Assembly (NCBI GenBank): GCA_027048265.1
Contig: JALTXS010000092.1
Location: 1 to 14,273, forward strand
Direction: 5' to 3'
Length of the DNA stretch: 14,273 nucleotides
Source: Desulfurococcales archaeon
GTDB lineage: Archaea; Thermoproteota; Thermoprotei_A; Sulfolobales; Fervidicoccaceae
Position numbers and translations under genes: made by a program. Positions 7,362 through 14,123 of this stretch are shown here, one piece after another (position 1 is the stretch's first letter; every line of letters begins with the position of its first letter). The notes under the pieces were generated by a model. That model was not told where the DNA came from. It did not search any database and was given only the letters and a program-made list of their open reading frames with translations.

Positions 7362-7438
7362 TGGCCATGTAAAGGGCCGCCGCTAGAGCCGCCTTAAGGC
7401 GGTGATGAAGAACGATGGCCAAGCCAAACAGGTTGGCC
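7362..7438 (+). ncRNA. Candidate structured RNA or leader directly upstream of tRNA-His
   Basis: This GC-rich stretch has three possible stems. TGGCCAT (7362-7368) pairs with ATGGCCA (7415-7421). Inside it, GCCGCC (7388-7393) pairs with GGCGGT (7398-7403) around a TTAA loop. A third stem, GGCCAA (7417-7422) with TTGGCC (7433-7438), excludes the first and also takes the first bases of the tRNA. GTGATGA (7402-7408) matches a box C but no box D (CTGA) follows. GGCCGCCG at 7375-7382 copies the tRNA 5' end. It may be a separate small RNA (an H/ACA-like hairpin was considered) or a pre-tRNA leader. No known RNA family is recognised. Confidence 0.25.
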
Positions 7439-7508
7439 GCCGTAGCTCAGCTGGTGGAGCGCCGGACTGTGGATCCGGAGGTCCCGGGTTCAAATCCCGG
7501 CGGCGGCC
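7435..7508 (+). tRNA. tRNA-His (anticodon GTG), with encoded G-1
   Basis: A full cloverleaf can be drawn. The acceptor is GCCGCCG (7436-7442) with CGGCGGC (7501-7507), the D-arm GCTC...GAGC, the anticodon stem CCGGA/TCCGG around loop CTGTGGA with anticodon GTG, and the T-arm CCGGG/CCCGG around TTCAAAT. The discriminator is C (7508) and an extra G lies at 7435 (position -1), both the known identity marks of histidine tRNA; G-1 is thus encoded in the gene. CCA is not encoded (CTT follows), as is common in Crenarchaeota. No intron is seen. Confidence 0.97.
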
Positions 7509-7532
7509 CTTCGCTAGCTCAAGTAGTTAAGC

Positions 7533-7539
7533 TTTATTA
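7533..7539 (+). promoter_or_regulatory. TATA-like box of proC
   Basis: TTTATTA lies about 50 nt before the proC ATG at 7588, which would place the transcript start near 7562 and give a short leader. The proC gene therefore probably has its own promoter and need not depend on the tRNA transcript. Confidence 0.35.
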
Positions 7540-7587
7540 GTCTCATATTATCACACAATTGAACGTACTTCTCCGATCACCTGGGTG

Positions 7588-8424
7588 ATGCCTATTGCCG
7601 AGAAAATAGCAATAATCGGAGCTGGGAAGATTGGTCAGGCCCTTATAAAAGCTCTAGTTTCCTCGGGATATGATAACATTGTTGCAACAGCAAGACGTCA
7701 GATAACTCTTAGAAACGTCTCGAAGCTGGGTGTTGAGACGACGCAGGACAATGATAAGGCTGTTAGGGAGTCAGTTATTGTCATTCTAAGCGTGAAGCCC
7801 TACCACCTACCCAACGTTCTTAGAGAAGTCAGGGAGGACAGTTGGAGGAACAAGATAGTCGTGTCACTACTGGCGGGTGTTAAGACAAGTACCCTAGGGG
7901 AATTCATGCCAGAGACTGAAGTCTACAGGGCCATGCCTAACATAAATGCACTTGTACGGAAATCCAGCACAGCAATAGCATCCAACGGGCAGCCCGGTCC
8001 CGGAAAGGTCACCGTAGAAAGGATCTTTAGGACTGTTGGTAAAGTATATTGGGTGCCAGAAGAGCTTCTCGACGCCTGGACAGGATTGGTGGGCTCCGGT
8101 CCCGCCTATATTGCGGAAATAGTCGATGGCCTCATACTGGGCGCGCTGGCCATAGGAGTTCCCAGGGACCTAGCCTTCGAGTCCATACTGGACGTTCTCG
8201 AGGGTACGGCTGAACTCCTAAGAAGTACACAGATACATCCATCCCAGATGCGCGACGAGGTTACGACGCCAGGCGGTACAACTATCAGGGGCTTATCCGT
8301 ACTAGAGTCAGAGAGCGTCAAAGCAGCATTGATAAAGGCAGTGGAAGCTGCGACCCATCGTTCTAGAGAAGTAAGCGTCCAGGTAGACGAACAGGTTAGG
8401 CGAATGCTCCGGAGCAATCCCTGA
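7588..8424 (+). CDS. proC: Pyrroline-5-carboxylate reductase
   Basis: A 278-residue protein of normal length for the family. The N-terminal Rossmann fold shows the dinucleotide motif GAGKIG (11-16); the C-terminal dimerisation domain shows GSGPAYI (169-175) and TTPGGTTIRGL (226-236), the family signature. It reduces 1-pyrroline-5-carboxylate to proline with NAD(P)H, the last step of proline synthesis. The sequence GTGATG allows GTG 7585 or ATG 7588; I chose ATG, with GGGTG directly upstream. The gene stands alone: tRNA-His precedes it and the molybdenum hydroxylase genes converge on it. No partner genes for glutamate kinase or semialdehyde steps are present. Confidence 0.95.
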   Translation: MPIAEKIAIIGAGKIGQALIKALVSSGYDNIVATARRQITLRNVSKLGVETTQDNDKAVRESVIVILSVKPYHLPNVLREVREDSWRNKIVVSLLAGVKTSTLGEFMPETEVYRAMPNINALVRKSSTAIASNGQPGPGKVTVERIFRTVGKVYWVPEELLDAWTGLVGSGPAYIAEIVDGLILGALAIGVPRDLAFESILDVLEGTAELLRSTQIHPSQMRDEVTTPGGTTIRGLSVLESESVKAALIKAVEAATHRSREVSVQVDEQVRRMLRSNP

Positions 8425-8440
8425 TGACACTCATTATGGG

Positions 8441-8555
8441 AAAACCTGGAATACGTATGTCTAGGTTTTACTTGGTAGAGAGAAGAGATCGAATAGAGAA
8501 AAAGAAAAACATTTTTCTACACATCGTGCATGTTTTGTGTTAGTAAAAAACCTAG
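8441..8555. repeat. Nested inverted repeats and possible terminators between proC and hydroxylase small subunit
   Basis: This convergent spacer holds AAAACCT (8441-8447), CTAGGTTTTACT (8461-8472) and AGTAAAAAACCTAG (8542-8555). The central copy can pair with either flank: with the left as a hairpin of 15-nt loop, or with the right as a longer stem (two extra A's) over about 70 nt. An A-run followed by a T-run (GAAAAACATTTTTCT, about 8505-8519) could end transcription from both sides. No gene is seen here. Confidence 0.4.
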
Positions 8556-8570
8556 ATGTGCGTGGGCAAA

Positions 8571-9062
8571 CTATGGGCTCGCCTTCTGCTCTCCCCGATA
8601 GTACTTCGCTGCATCCATAATAGCATCGATTATCTGAGCATAACCGGTACATCTACAGATAAGGCCGCTGAGGAACTCCTTAACCTGCTCCCGGGTAGGG
8701 TTGGGGTTCTTCTGTAGGAAGTGGTGGGCCGCTACCACGAACGCGGGTGTGCAGAAACCACATTGGAGAGCACCGTGTTCGACGAAGGCCTTCTGTATGG
8801 GTGAGAGCTCTCCGTCCTTGACCAGCCCAGTGGCCGTCACTATATCACTACCATCAGCCTCCACGGCGAGTACCATGCAGGACTTCACCGGTTTCCCGTC
8901 CATAAGCACAGTGCACAGGCCACATTCTCCCTTCCAACACGCGGACTTAACGCTCATCTCCTTCAGCTTGTACCTTAGGACATAGAGAAGGGTCTCGTTA
9001 TCCTCGACTTCTACTCTCCTCTCCTGACCATTTAGCCTGAGTGTTATCATTCTCCCGGCCAT
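8571..9062 (-). CDS. Molybdenum hydroxylase small subunit (2x[2Fe-2S], CoxS/XdhC-type)
   Basis: A 163-residue iron-sulfur subunit. The N-terminal plant-type ferredoxin domain shows Cys42, 47, 50 and 62 (CWKGECGLCTV ... SC). The C-terminal helical domain shows Cys101, 104, 136 and 138 (QCGFCTP ... CRCTGY), so all eight ligands of the two [2Fe-2S] clusters are present. It carries electrons from the Mo site of the large subunit to FAD in the medium subunit, in the cytoplasm. ATG 9062 is preferred because GGTGA lies 9 nt upstream, overlapping the medium-subunit stop; a GTG at 9074 would add four residues and overlap that gene. It is the last gene of the large-medium-small operon. Confidence 0.92.
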   Translation of the reverse strand: MAGRMITLRLNGQERRVEVEDNETLLYVLRYKLKEMSVKSACWKGECGLCTVLMDGKPVKSCMVLAVEADGSDIVTATGLVKDGELSPIQKAFVEHGALQCGFCTPAFVVAAHHFLQKNPNPTREQVKEFLSGLICRCTGYAQIIDAIMDAAKYYRGEQKASP

Positions 9063-9063
9063 A

Positions 9064-9957
9064 TTACCACTCACCCCTAGCCAGTTTTACCAGGAGCTGA
9101 GTTGTTAGAATGCCCATCAAATACTTCCTGAAATCCGCACTTGCGTAAGGGTCCTCCAGGACCTCAACATTATCCTGTATGACCTTCACAGCCTCCTCCA
9201 CTAGTTTCCCGAAGGGCTCGGGCTTCTTGAACAACTCTTCAGCCTCCCTAGCCCTGTAGGGGAGGGCTGTGGCCCCAGTGTAGGCTATCTTTACAACACG
9301 CTTTCCAGGATCGTTGGGATGAGCCACTAGTGCCGCAACGTTAACTATACCATACTCGGTTCTAGAGGCGAACTTGACGTAACCGCTTCTGGCCCCTTCT
9401 GGTGGTTCTTTGAAAATGATTTCCGTCACTATCTCGTTGGGCTGCAACTGTGTCATCATGGGGCCCATTACAATGCCGTCTACGGGGACCCATCTTTCCC
9501 CCGACTTGCTTACAGCGTGCATCTCTGCCTCAAAGATGAGAGCCGGCCCCGGTGCATCCATGTAGGGCAGACCCTCAAGTATGTCACCCACTATGGTAGC
9601 CCGGTTCCTCAGTATAGCGTCTGCAAGGTGAGTGCTTGCCTCGTATAGGGCCCGGTACTTCTCCCTTACCTCGGGGCTCTTCTCAAGAAACTCTATCAAC
9701 TCGTTCACGGTAGTAGTGGCACCCACGTAGAGGCCCTTGCCTGGAATGTACTCTATCTTCTTGAGCTCTGGAATACCCTTAATGTCAACGATATACTCTG
9801 CTTCCATTAGCCGTTCCTTGAGAAAGGCTACTACGCCTATTCCCCCGTTCATTATCTTGGCTTCCTCACCGTGCTCATCTAGTATCTCGAGAGCCTCTTC
9901 CAGGCTACCCGGCTTCACGTATTTGAACTCGGGTAAGGTGAAATAAGGTGCGGACAC
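9064..9957 (-). CDS. Molybdenum hydroxylase medium subunit (FAD-binding, CoxM-type)
   Basis: A 297-residue FAD subunit. The FAD domain shows NGGIG (37-41), standing for the usual AGGHS loop, and GATTTVNEL (79-87). The second FAD loop reads TIVGD (121-125) instead of the common TIGGN, a modest deviation in a pyrophosphate-contact motif. A C-terminal CO-dehydrogenase flavoprotein-like domain follows (about 180-290). It takes electrons from the FeS subunit and passes them to an unknown acceptor. It starts at GTG 9957, with GGGGTGAT (overlapping the large-subunit stop) 5 nt upstream, so it is translationally coupled to it. Its stop abuts the small-subunit start. Confidence 0.9.
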   Translation of the reverse strand: MSAPYFTLPEFKYVKPGSLEEALEILDEHGEEAKIMNGGIGVVAFLKERLMEAEYIVDIKGIPELKKIEYIPGKGLYVGATTTVNELIEFLEKSPEVREKYRALYEASTHLADAILRNRATIVGDILEGLPYMDAPGPALIFEAEMHAVSKSGERWVPVDGIVMGPMMTQLQPNEIVTEIIFKEPPEGARSGYVKFASRTEYGIVNVAALVAHPNDPGKRVVKIAYTGATALPYRAREAEELFKKPEPFGKLVEEAVKVIQDNVEVLEDPYASADFRKYLMGILTTQLLVKLARGEW

Positions 9958-9963
9958 CCTGCA

Positions 9964-12408
9964 TCACCCCTGGCTTGCGTTTTTCCACTCTTGGAAAGCC
10001 TTGAGGGCCTTTTCAATAAGGTCCGGCCTCTGCTCCTTTATAGCCCTCCATACACGCTCATGGGTCATGGGAAGTTCTGTGATGGATACTCCAGTCGCCC
10101 TCTCTATCGCATTGGCTATAGCGGGTATAACGGCTATCATGACATTCTCGCTGAAACCACGCGCTCCGAAGGGGCCGTCAGCCTGCGGGGTTTCCAGGAA
10201 CTTTATCCTGATATCATCGGGGATGTCCTTCGCACGGGCCACGTAGTAGAAGCTGAAATTCGGGTTAGCAACACCCCCACTGTCGTCGAAGATGAGCTCC
10301 TCATATAGTGCCCTACTCATCCCCATTATCAGGCCCCCTATAGCCTGGCCCTTTGCAGTCAGCGGGTTTATAACACGGCCGATATCGTACACTTGGGTTG
10401 CCTTAAGAACCTTGATATCGCCCGTTAGGAGGTCCAGCTCCACTTCAACAGCTGTGGAGCCGAACGTATAGAAGACTGTTGCGTGCCCTGGCTCCGAGTG
10501 ACCTGTCTCGGGGTTTATGGGAAGCGCCTGACCAGTGTCGGGGTCGAGGTAGCTTAGGATACCAGGTGAGTGTATCCCACGGCCTATTATGGGTCCGCCT
10601 AGCACTTGTCCGTTGGGGAAAGTGTATCCGTTTACAATCTCGGTGAGCGGTATGCTCATCCAAGGCTCTCCCTTAACGTACACCTTACCGTCGGCAAGTT
10701 CAAGTTGGTCGGCGGGAACCTTTAGGACAGCGCTGGCTATGTCGAAAATCTGTCTCTTGGCGTCCTCCACTGCCCTCAGAAGTGCCTGTCCTACTGTGAA
10801 AGTGCTCCTGCTACCCACGGTCTGCCAGGTGTAGGGCATCCATTCTGTACTGTTCATCCAAGTTATGTGTACTTTGTCGAGGGGGAGGTCAAACGCCTCA
10901 GCAACAATCATTCTGAGGGCATTAACTGTGCCCTGTCCGTAGTTGCCTGTAGCAACAAGTATGTCAACACTGGCATCTTCGTTAAACTTGACAATAGCTG
11001 CGTCAACCGCGTTTGGAGGCTGGCTGGGCCCCTTAAGGCTCATCGCGATACCCTTGGCACGTATCTTCCAAGGCTCCTTCGGCTGTTCGGGCTCTTTGTC
11101 CCACTCTATTAGCTCTGCGGAGGTCTTCAGGACACCTTGTATGTCACCTGCATCGGCCCTGAGGGGAGACCCATAGCCTGTTGTAGAGGTCGGGTCACCG
11201 GGTCTTAGCAGGTTAATGCTCCTTATCTTAACTGGGTCCATCCTGAGCTCTCTGGCAGCCATGTCCATGAGTCTTTCCAGGACCCAGTGGTTCTCCGGGT
11301 AGCCAAACCCTCTTATGGCGGTGGTCGGGACCTTGTTAGTGTATATGGCCAGGCTCTCACAGTATACATTGGGCATATCGTATACTCCCGTACAGGCGTA
11401 GCCTGCAGTCCTCGCCACATTAACAGTATAGTCAGCGAACGCGCCCGTATCGAATAGGAACCTTACCTTGTATGCGACAATCTTACCGTCCTTACTGAAC
11501 CCTATCTTGGCATAGGCCTTATAGCCAGCTATGACTGGCATGCTCCTCATTTGCTCTGCTCTTGACATGACAAGCTTCACTGGCTTGTAACCCGCCTTCT
11601 TGGATAGCATAGCAACTAGAGGCTCTATTAGCACACCCGCTTTACCGCCGAACCCCCCTCCCACATAGGGTATCCTCATCTTTATCTTCCCAACGGGTAC
11701 ACCCAGACTCATTGCCATAAGGTATCTCGGCGCATAGGGTGACTGGCTACTGGTCCATATCTCAATGTCGCCGGTGACCTTGTAGTGAGCAATAGTGTTC
11801 CAGGTCTCCATATAGGCGTGGTGAAGGAAGGGCATCTTGAAAGTCTTCTCAATCACAAGGTCTGCCTTGTCAAAACCCGCTTCTCCCTCGCCCTTTATCA
11901 TCCTGAACTGGTTGGCTATGTTAGTTCCAGGAACGGGTTTGAAAGCAGGGCTTATCTTGTAGTTTGCTATATCGGGGTGGAGAAGCGGCGCATCGGGCTT
12001 AAGAGCCTCTTCGACATCGAACACTGGCGGGAGGGGGTCGTACTCAACCTCTACTAAGTCGATAGCCTTCTCAGCAGCCTTGATGCTCTCTGCGACTACA
12101 GCTGCAACAGGGTGGCCAACCCAGAGGGCCTTCTCAATAGCAAGCATGTCCCTGTCTCCCACGTAGATTCCTATCCTCACGGGGAAGTCCCTACCCGTGG
12201 CGACTATCCTAACACCTGGCACCTGTAGGGCTTTGCTGTAATCGATGCTCTTTATCCTAGCGTGGGGCTCCGTTGATGTGACGAGCTTTGCGTAAAGCAT
12301 GCCAGGGAGCTCCATGTCGAACGTGTAGGGTGCTGTGCCCGTGACTTTCTCGTACGAGTCGGGTGGGGGCACGGGTTTGCCGAGTACCTTGAAGGCTTGC
12401 TTGCTCAT
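9964..12408 (-). CDS. Molybdenum hydroxylase large subunit (aldehyde oxidoreductase/xanthine dehydrogenase type)
   Basis: An 814-residue molybdopterin-binding subunit. In order it has the N-terminal a/b hammerhead domain (about 15-135), HAYMETW near residue 200, the cofactor loop GGGFGGK (250-256), the active-site loop AIRGFGYPE (364-372) and GARGFSE with the catalytic-position Glu754. Aerobic CO dehydrogenases carry a Cys in the active-site loop (AYxCSFR); none is present here, so this is a hydroxylase of an aldehyde or N-heterocycle, not of CO. AIRGFGYPE is nearer the AFRGFGGPQ type of aldehyde oxidoreductases. Glyceraldehyde or another sugar aldehyde is a plausible substrate by analogy with Sulfolobus, but is not shown. 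It is the first gene of the large-medium-small operon, starting at ATG 12408 after an AT-rich promoter, and follows a moaD-like gene by 148 nt. Confidence 0.92.
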   Translation of the reverse strand: MSKQAFKVLGKPVPPPDSYEKVTGTAPYTFDMELPGMLYAKLVTSTEPHARIKSIDYSKALQVPGVRIVATGRDFPVRIGIYVGDRDMLAIEKALWVGHPVAAVVAESIKAAEKAIDLVEVEYDPLPPVFDVEEALKPDAPLLHPDIANYKISPAFKPVPGTNIANQFRMIKGEGEAGFDKADLVIEKTFKMPFLHHAYMETWNTIAHYKVTGDIEIWTSSQSPYAPRYLMAMSLGVPVGKIKMRIPYVGGGFGGKAGVLIEPLVAMLSKKAGYKPVKLVMSRAEQMRSMPVIAGYKAYAKIGFSKDGKIVAYKVRFLFDTGAFADYTVNVARTAGYACTGVYDMPNVYCESLAIYTNKVPTTAIRGFGYPENHWVLERLMDMAARELRMDPVKIRSINLLRPGDPTSTTGYGSPLRADAGDIQGVLKTSAELIEWDKEPEQPKEPWKIRAKGIAMSLKGPSQPPNAVDAAIVKFNEDASVDILVATGNYGQGTVNALRMIVAEAFDLPLDKVHITWMNSTEWMPYTWQTVGSRSTFTVGQALLRAVEDAKRQIFDIASAVLKVPADQLELADGKVYVKGEPWMSIPLTEIVNGYTFPNGQVLGGPIIGRGIHSPGILSYLDPDTGQALPINPETGHSEPGHATVFYTFGSTAVEVELDLLTGDIKVLKATQVYDIGRVINPLTAKGQAIGGLIMGMSRALYEELIFDDSGGVANPNFSFYYVARAKDIPDDIRIKFLETPQADGPFGARGFSENVMIAVIPAIANAIERATGVSITELPMTHERVWRAIKEQRPDLIEKALKAFQEWKNASQG

Positions 12409-12461
12409 GATAACACGCTCTGTATGGTTTCACTATCTTTTGCACAGAAGTTATTGACAAT

Positions 12462-12483
12462 GATAATTTATTATTAATAAAAT
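12462..12483 (-). promoter_or_regulatory. Probable TATA region of the hydroxylase operon
   Basis: On the minus strand the spacer reads TTTTATTAATAATAAATTATC-like, 55-75 nt before the large-subunit ATG at 12408. This is the strongest AT-rich block on the strand and would give a transcript start near 12445 and a leader of about 37 nt. The operon could thus be started separately from moaD. Confidence 0.4.
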
Positions 12484-12519
12484 CAAAAATTTCTTTCGCC
12501 CTGTTTTTTGAAACAACTA

Positions 12520-12554
12520 TTAAAACCACGAACTTAAAACCACTATATTAAAAC
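12520..12554. repeat. Three TTAAAAC direct repeats with exact 14-bp spacing
   Basis: TTAAAACCAC occurs at 12520-12529 and 12534-12543, and a shorter copy TTAAAAC at 12548-12554, so starts fall exactly 14 bp apart. They lie just after the moaD-like stop and upstream of the hydroxylase promoter. They could be operator sites for a regulator of the operon. Read on the minus strand they are GTTTTAA runs and might simply act as tandem oligo-T terminators of moaD. Confidence 0.5.
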
Positions 12555-12556
12555 AG

Positions 12557-12844
12557 CTAGCCTCCTCCCTCAACCTCATATATATCAATAGTGTCGAAAA
12601 CAACCGAATCTCCAGAACCCAGCTTGGCATCCAAGCCTCCCCTAAAAACAGCCGCCTCACCATTAATAAGCACAAGGACACCTGGCCTGAGAGAACCCTT
12701 TTCATCAACTATGGCATTAACCCGCTCGCCCAGTATTTTTCTAAGCCCCTCTAGAAGCTCCTTTAAGGTAGACGCCTTATCTATTTCAACCTCCTTTAAC
12801 CCAAGGCTGTCAGCCAGCCTACCGTAGAACCTTACCCTAACCAT
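12557..12844 (-). CDS. moaD: MoaD/ThiS-family ubiquitin-like sulfur carrier
   Basis: A 95-residue beta-grasp protein of the MoaD family. MVRVRFYGRLADSLG at the N-terminus, a helix around ASTLKELLEGL, and the late LGSGDSVVFDTIDIYEVEGGG give the usual order; the C-terminal Gly-Gly needed for adenylation and thiocarboxylation is present and extended to three Gly. As small subunit of molybdopterin synthase it would supply dithiolene sulfur for the cofactor of the adjacent hydroxylase. An archaeal SAMP-type protein modifier is an alternative, since both roles share the fold. I prefer ATG 12844, with GGTGG a few bases upstream; ATG 12856 and GTG 12877 would add 4 and 11 residues. It is codirectional with the hydroxylase operon, 148 nt upstream of it. 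Confidence 0.75.
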   Translation of the reverse strand: MVRVRFYGRLADSLGLKEVEIDKASTLKELLEGLRKILGERVNAIVDEKGSLRPGVLVLINGEAAVFRGGLDAKLGSGDSVVFDTIDIYEVEGGG

Positions 12845-12910
12845 TGCAACCACCATGGGAGCTAGTCCAAAAATCACTCAAAGTTAACGCGACCCCTGCA
12901 AGAGTCCACC

Positions 12911-12920
12911 ATTATATATT
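12911..12920. promoter_or_regulatory. Shared TATA box between moaD-like and DUF711 genes
   Basis: ATTATATATT is nearly symmetrical and is the only strong TATA stretch between the divergent starts at 12844 and 12956. Rightward it would start transcription near 12941, 15 nt before the DUF711 ATG; leftward near 12889. One box may serve both strands. Confidence 0.45.
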
Positions 12921-12955
12921 TGCCCTCGTGCCGAATAAGTCTTGGGAGACGGGGA

Positions 12956-14122
12956 ATGTCAGGTGGAAAAAGCCCTACTATAAGAACGATAACATTGCAT
13001 GTGCCGGCAGAGGGTAACGACTGGATAAGTATTAAGAGTATCGAAGAAGCTTCTGAAGTCCTCTCGCTGCTCAAGAAATCTCTAGAGGAAAAAGGATACA
13101 CGATTTGGAGTACCCGAATCGCCCTCCCCCCTCCCCCCCAAAGTGTGAGCATAGACAGGATACTCGATGTACGCGATAAGGTCGAAAAAGGCATATTTAT
13201 TGCAGTTGGAGGATTCTATGATGACGACCCTAGGATTAATAGTTTGAACGAAATCGCGTCAAATAACATGTTCTCTTACATCGCTGTAAAAGACCACGCC
13301 AAATTGGGCGACTTGGCCTTCACGCTGTTAAAATGGAGCCTCGACACTCCCCAAATAATGGTTCGCATCGCCCTCGAGTTCAGTGGGAATAGAGAGTTCC
13401 TGACACCCTACTTCCCCATAACAGCTACCCCCCGTCACCTTCAGGAACCGGTGTACACCATAGCGCTCCTCTACCCGAACTGGATTATTGACAACATAAA
13501 AGAACCCAGCCTCTCCGAGTTCTCAAGAACCGTGAGGGAGGCCGTGGACAAGGTGAACCAAGACGCGGAACGCACAGCCGGGGAACACGGCATCCCTTTT
13601 GCGGGCGTCGACGCATCCCTGAGTCCATGGATGAGTGATTCCGTTGCAAGGCTACTGGAGCTTGTTGGTGGGTGTAGTTTAGAGTCCTATGACTGCATAC
13701 CAGTACTATATTCGGTAAACAATGTATTGAATACAGTGGGTAAAGTGGGGTTCAATGAGGTCATGCTACCAGTGGGTGAGGATGATTACCTCAAAGAAAA
13801 GGCGCAGAAGGGAACGCTTGCTCTGGAAGACCTCGTGCATTTAACTCCATATTGCCTCGCTGGCCTAGATATGGTGGCGCTTACACTCAGTGCGAGCCAG
13901 TTGCACTCTCTGTTTAAGACACTTCACCTTATAGCCAGGATAAAGAACAGGGAACTCGGCTTCAGAGGCGTAATGCTGCCGCCCGACTACCCGGAGGAGG
14001 GGGTTAAGCTTGAGCGTTTCGGTTTCATACCAATTGTTAAGTTGAAAAGCGAAGTAATAAGAAAATCCAGTGAAGAAAAACGGGGAGGATATAAAGGTCA
14101 GGGCCCCCTAATTATCCCCTAG
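12956..14122 (+). CDS. DUF711 (UPF0210) family protein
   Basis: A 388-residue protein resembling archaeal DUF711/UPF0210 proteins. It has IRTITLHVP at the N-terminus; AGVDASLSPWMSDSVARLLE around residue 215, matching the family's FS(L/P)AP...DSVA segment; and LTPYCLAGLDMVAL, in the position of the CGTGLDTVP-type segment. The biochemical function of the family is not established. ATG 12956 is preferred over an in-frame TTG at 12920, which lies inside the TATA box; GGGGA directly precedes the ATG. No signal peptide or membrane helices are seen. It lies between the hydroxylase genes and a CoxG-type gene but on the opposite strand, and its stop is 1 nt from the convergent CoxG stop. Confidence 0.8.
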   Translation: MSGGKSPTIRTITLHVPAEGNDWISIKSIEEASEVLSLLKKSLEEKGYTIWSTRIALPPPPQSVSIDRILDVRDKVEKGIFIAVGGFYDDDPRINSLNEIASNNMFSYIAVKDHAKLGDLAFTLLKWSLDTPQIMVRIALEFSGNREFLTPYFPITATPRHLQEPVYTIALLYPNWIIDNIKEPSLSEFSRTVREAVDKVNQDAERTAGEHGIPFAGVDASLSPWMSDSVARLLELVGGCSLESYDCIPVLYSVNNVLNTVGKVGFNEVMLPVGEDDYLKEKAQKGTLALEDLVHLTPYCLAGLDMVALTLSASQLHSLFKTLHLIARIKNRELGFRGVMLPPDYPEEGVKLERFGFIPIVKLKSEVIRKSSEEKRGGYKGQGPLIIP

Positions 14123-14123
14123 A

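Noticed and set aside
7402..7408. Box C (GTGATGA) suggesting a C/D guide RNA before tRNA-His
   Set aside because: No CTGA box D or D' follows within a usable distance on this strand, and no matching pair of boxes exists on the other strand.
7588..8424. proC as part of a proline operon or of the tRNA transcript
   Set aside because: It has its own TATA-like box and no other proline genes are adjacent.
9964..12408. Aerobic carbon monoxide dehydrogenase
   Set aside because: The active-site loop AIRGFGYPE has no Cys for the Cu-S-Mo site.
13110..13145. C-rich run in the DUF711 gene as a possible frameshift site or repeat
   Set aside because: The frame reads through it as a short Pro stretch and family motifs continue in the same frame on both sides.
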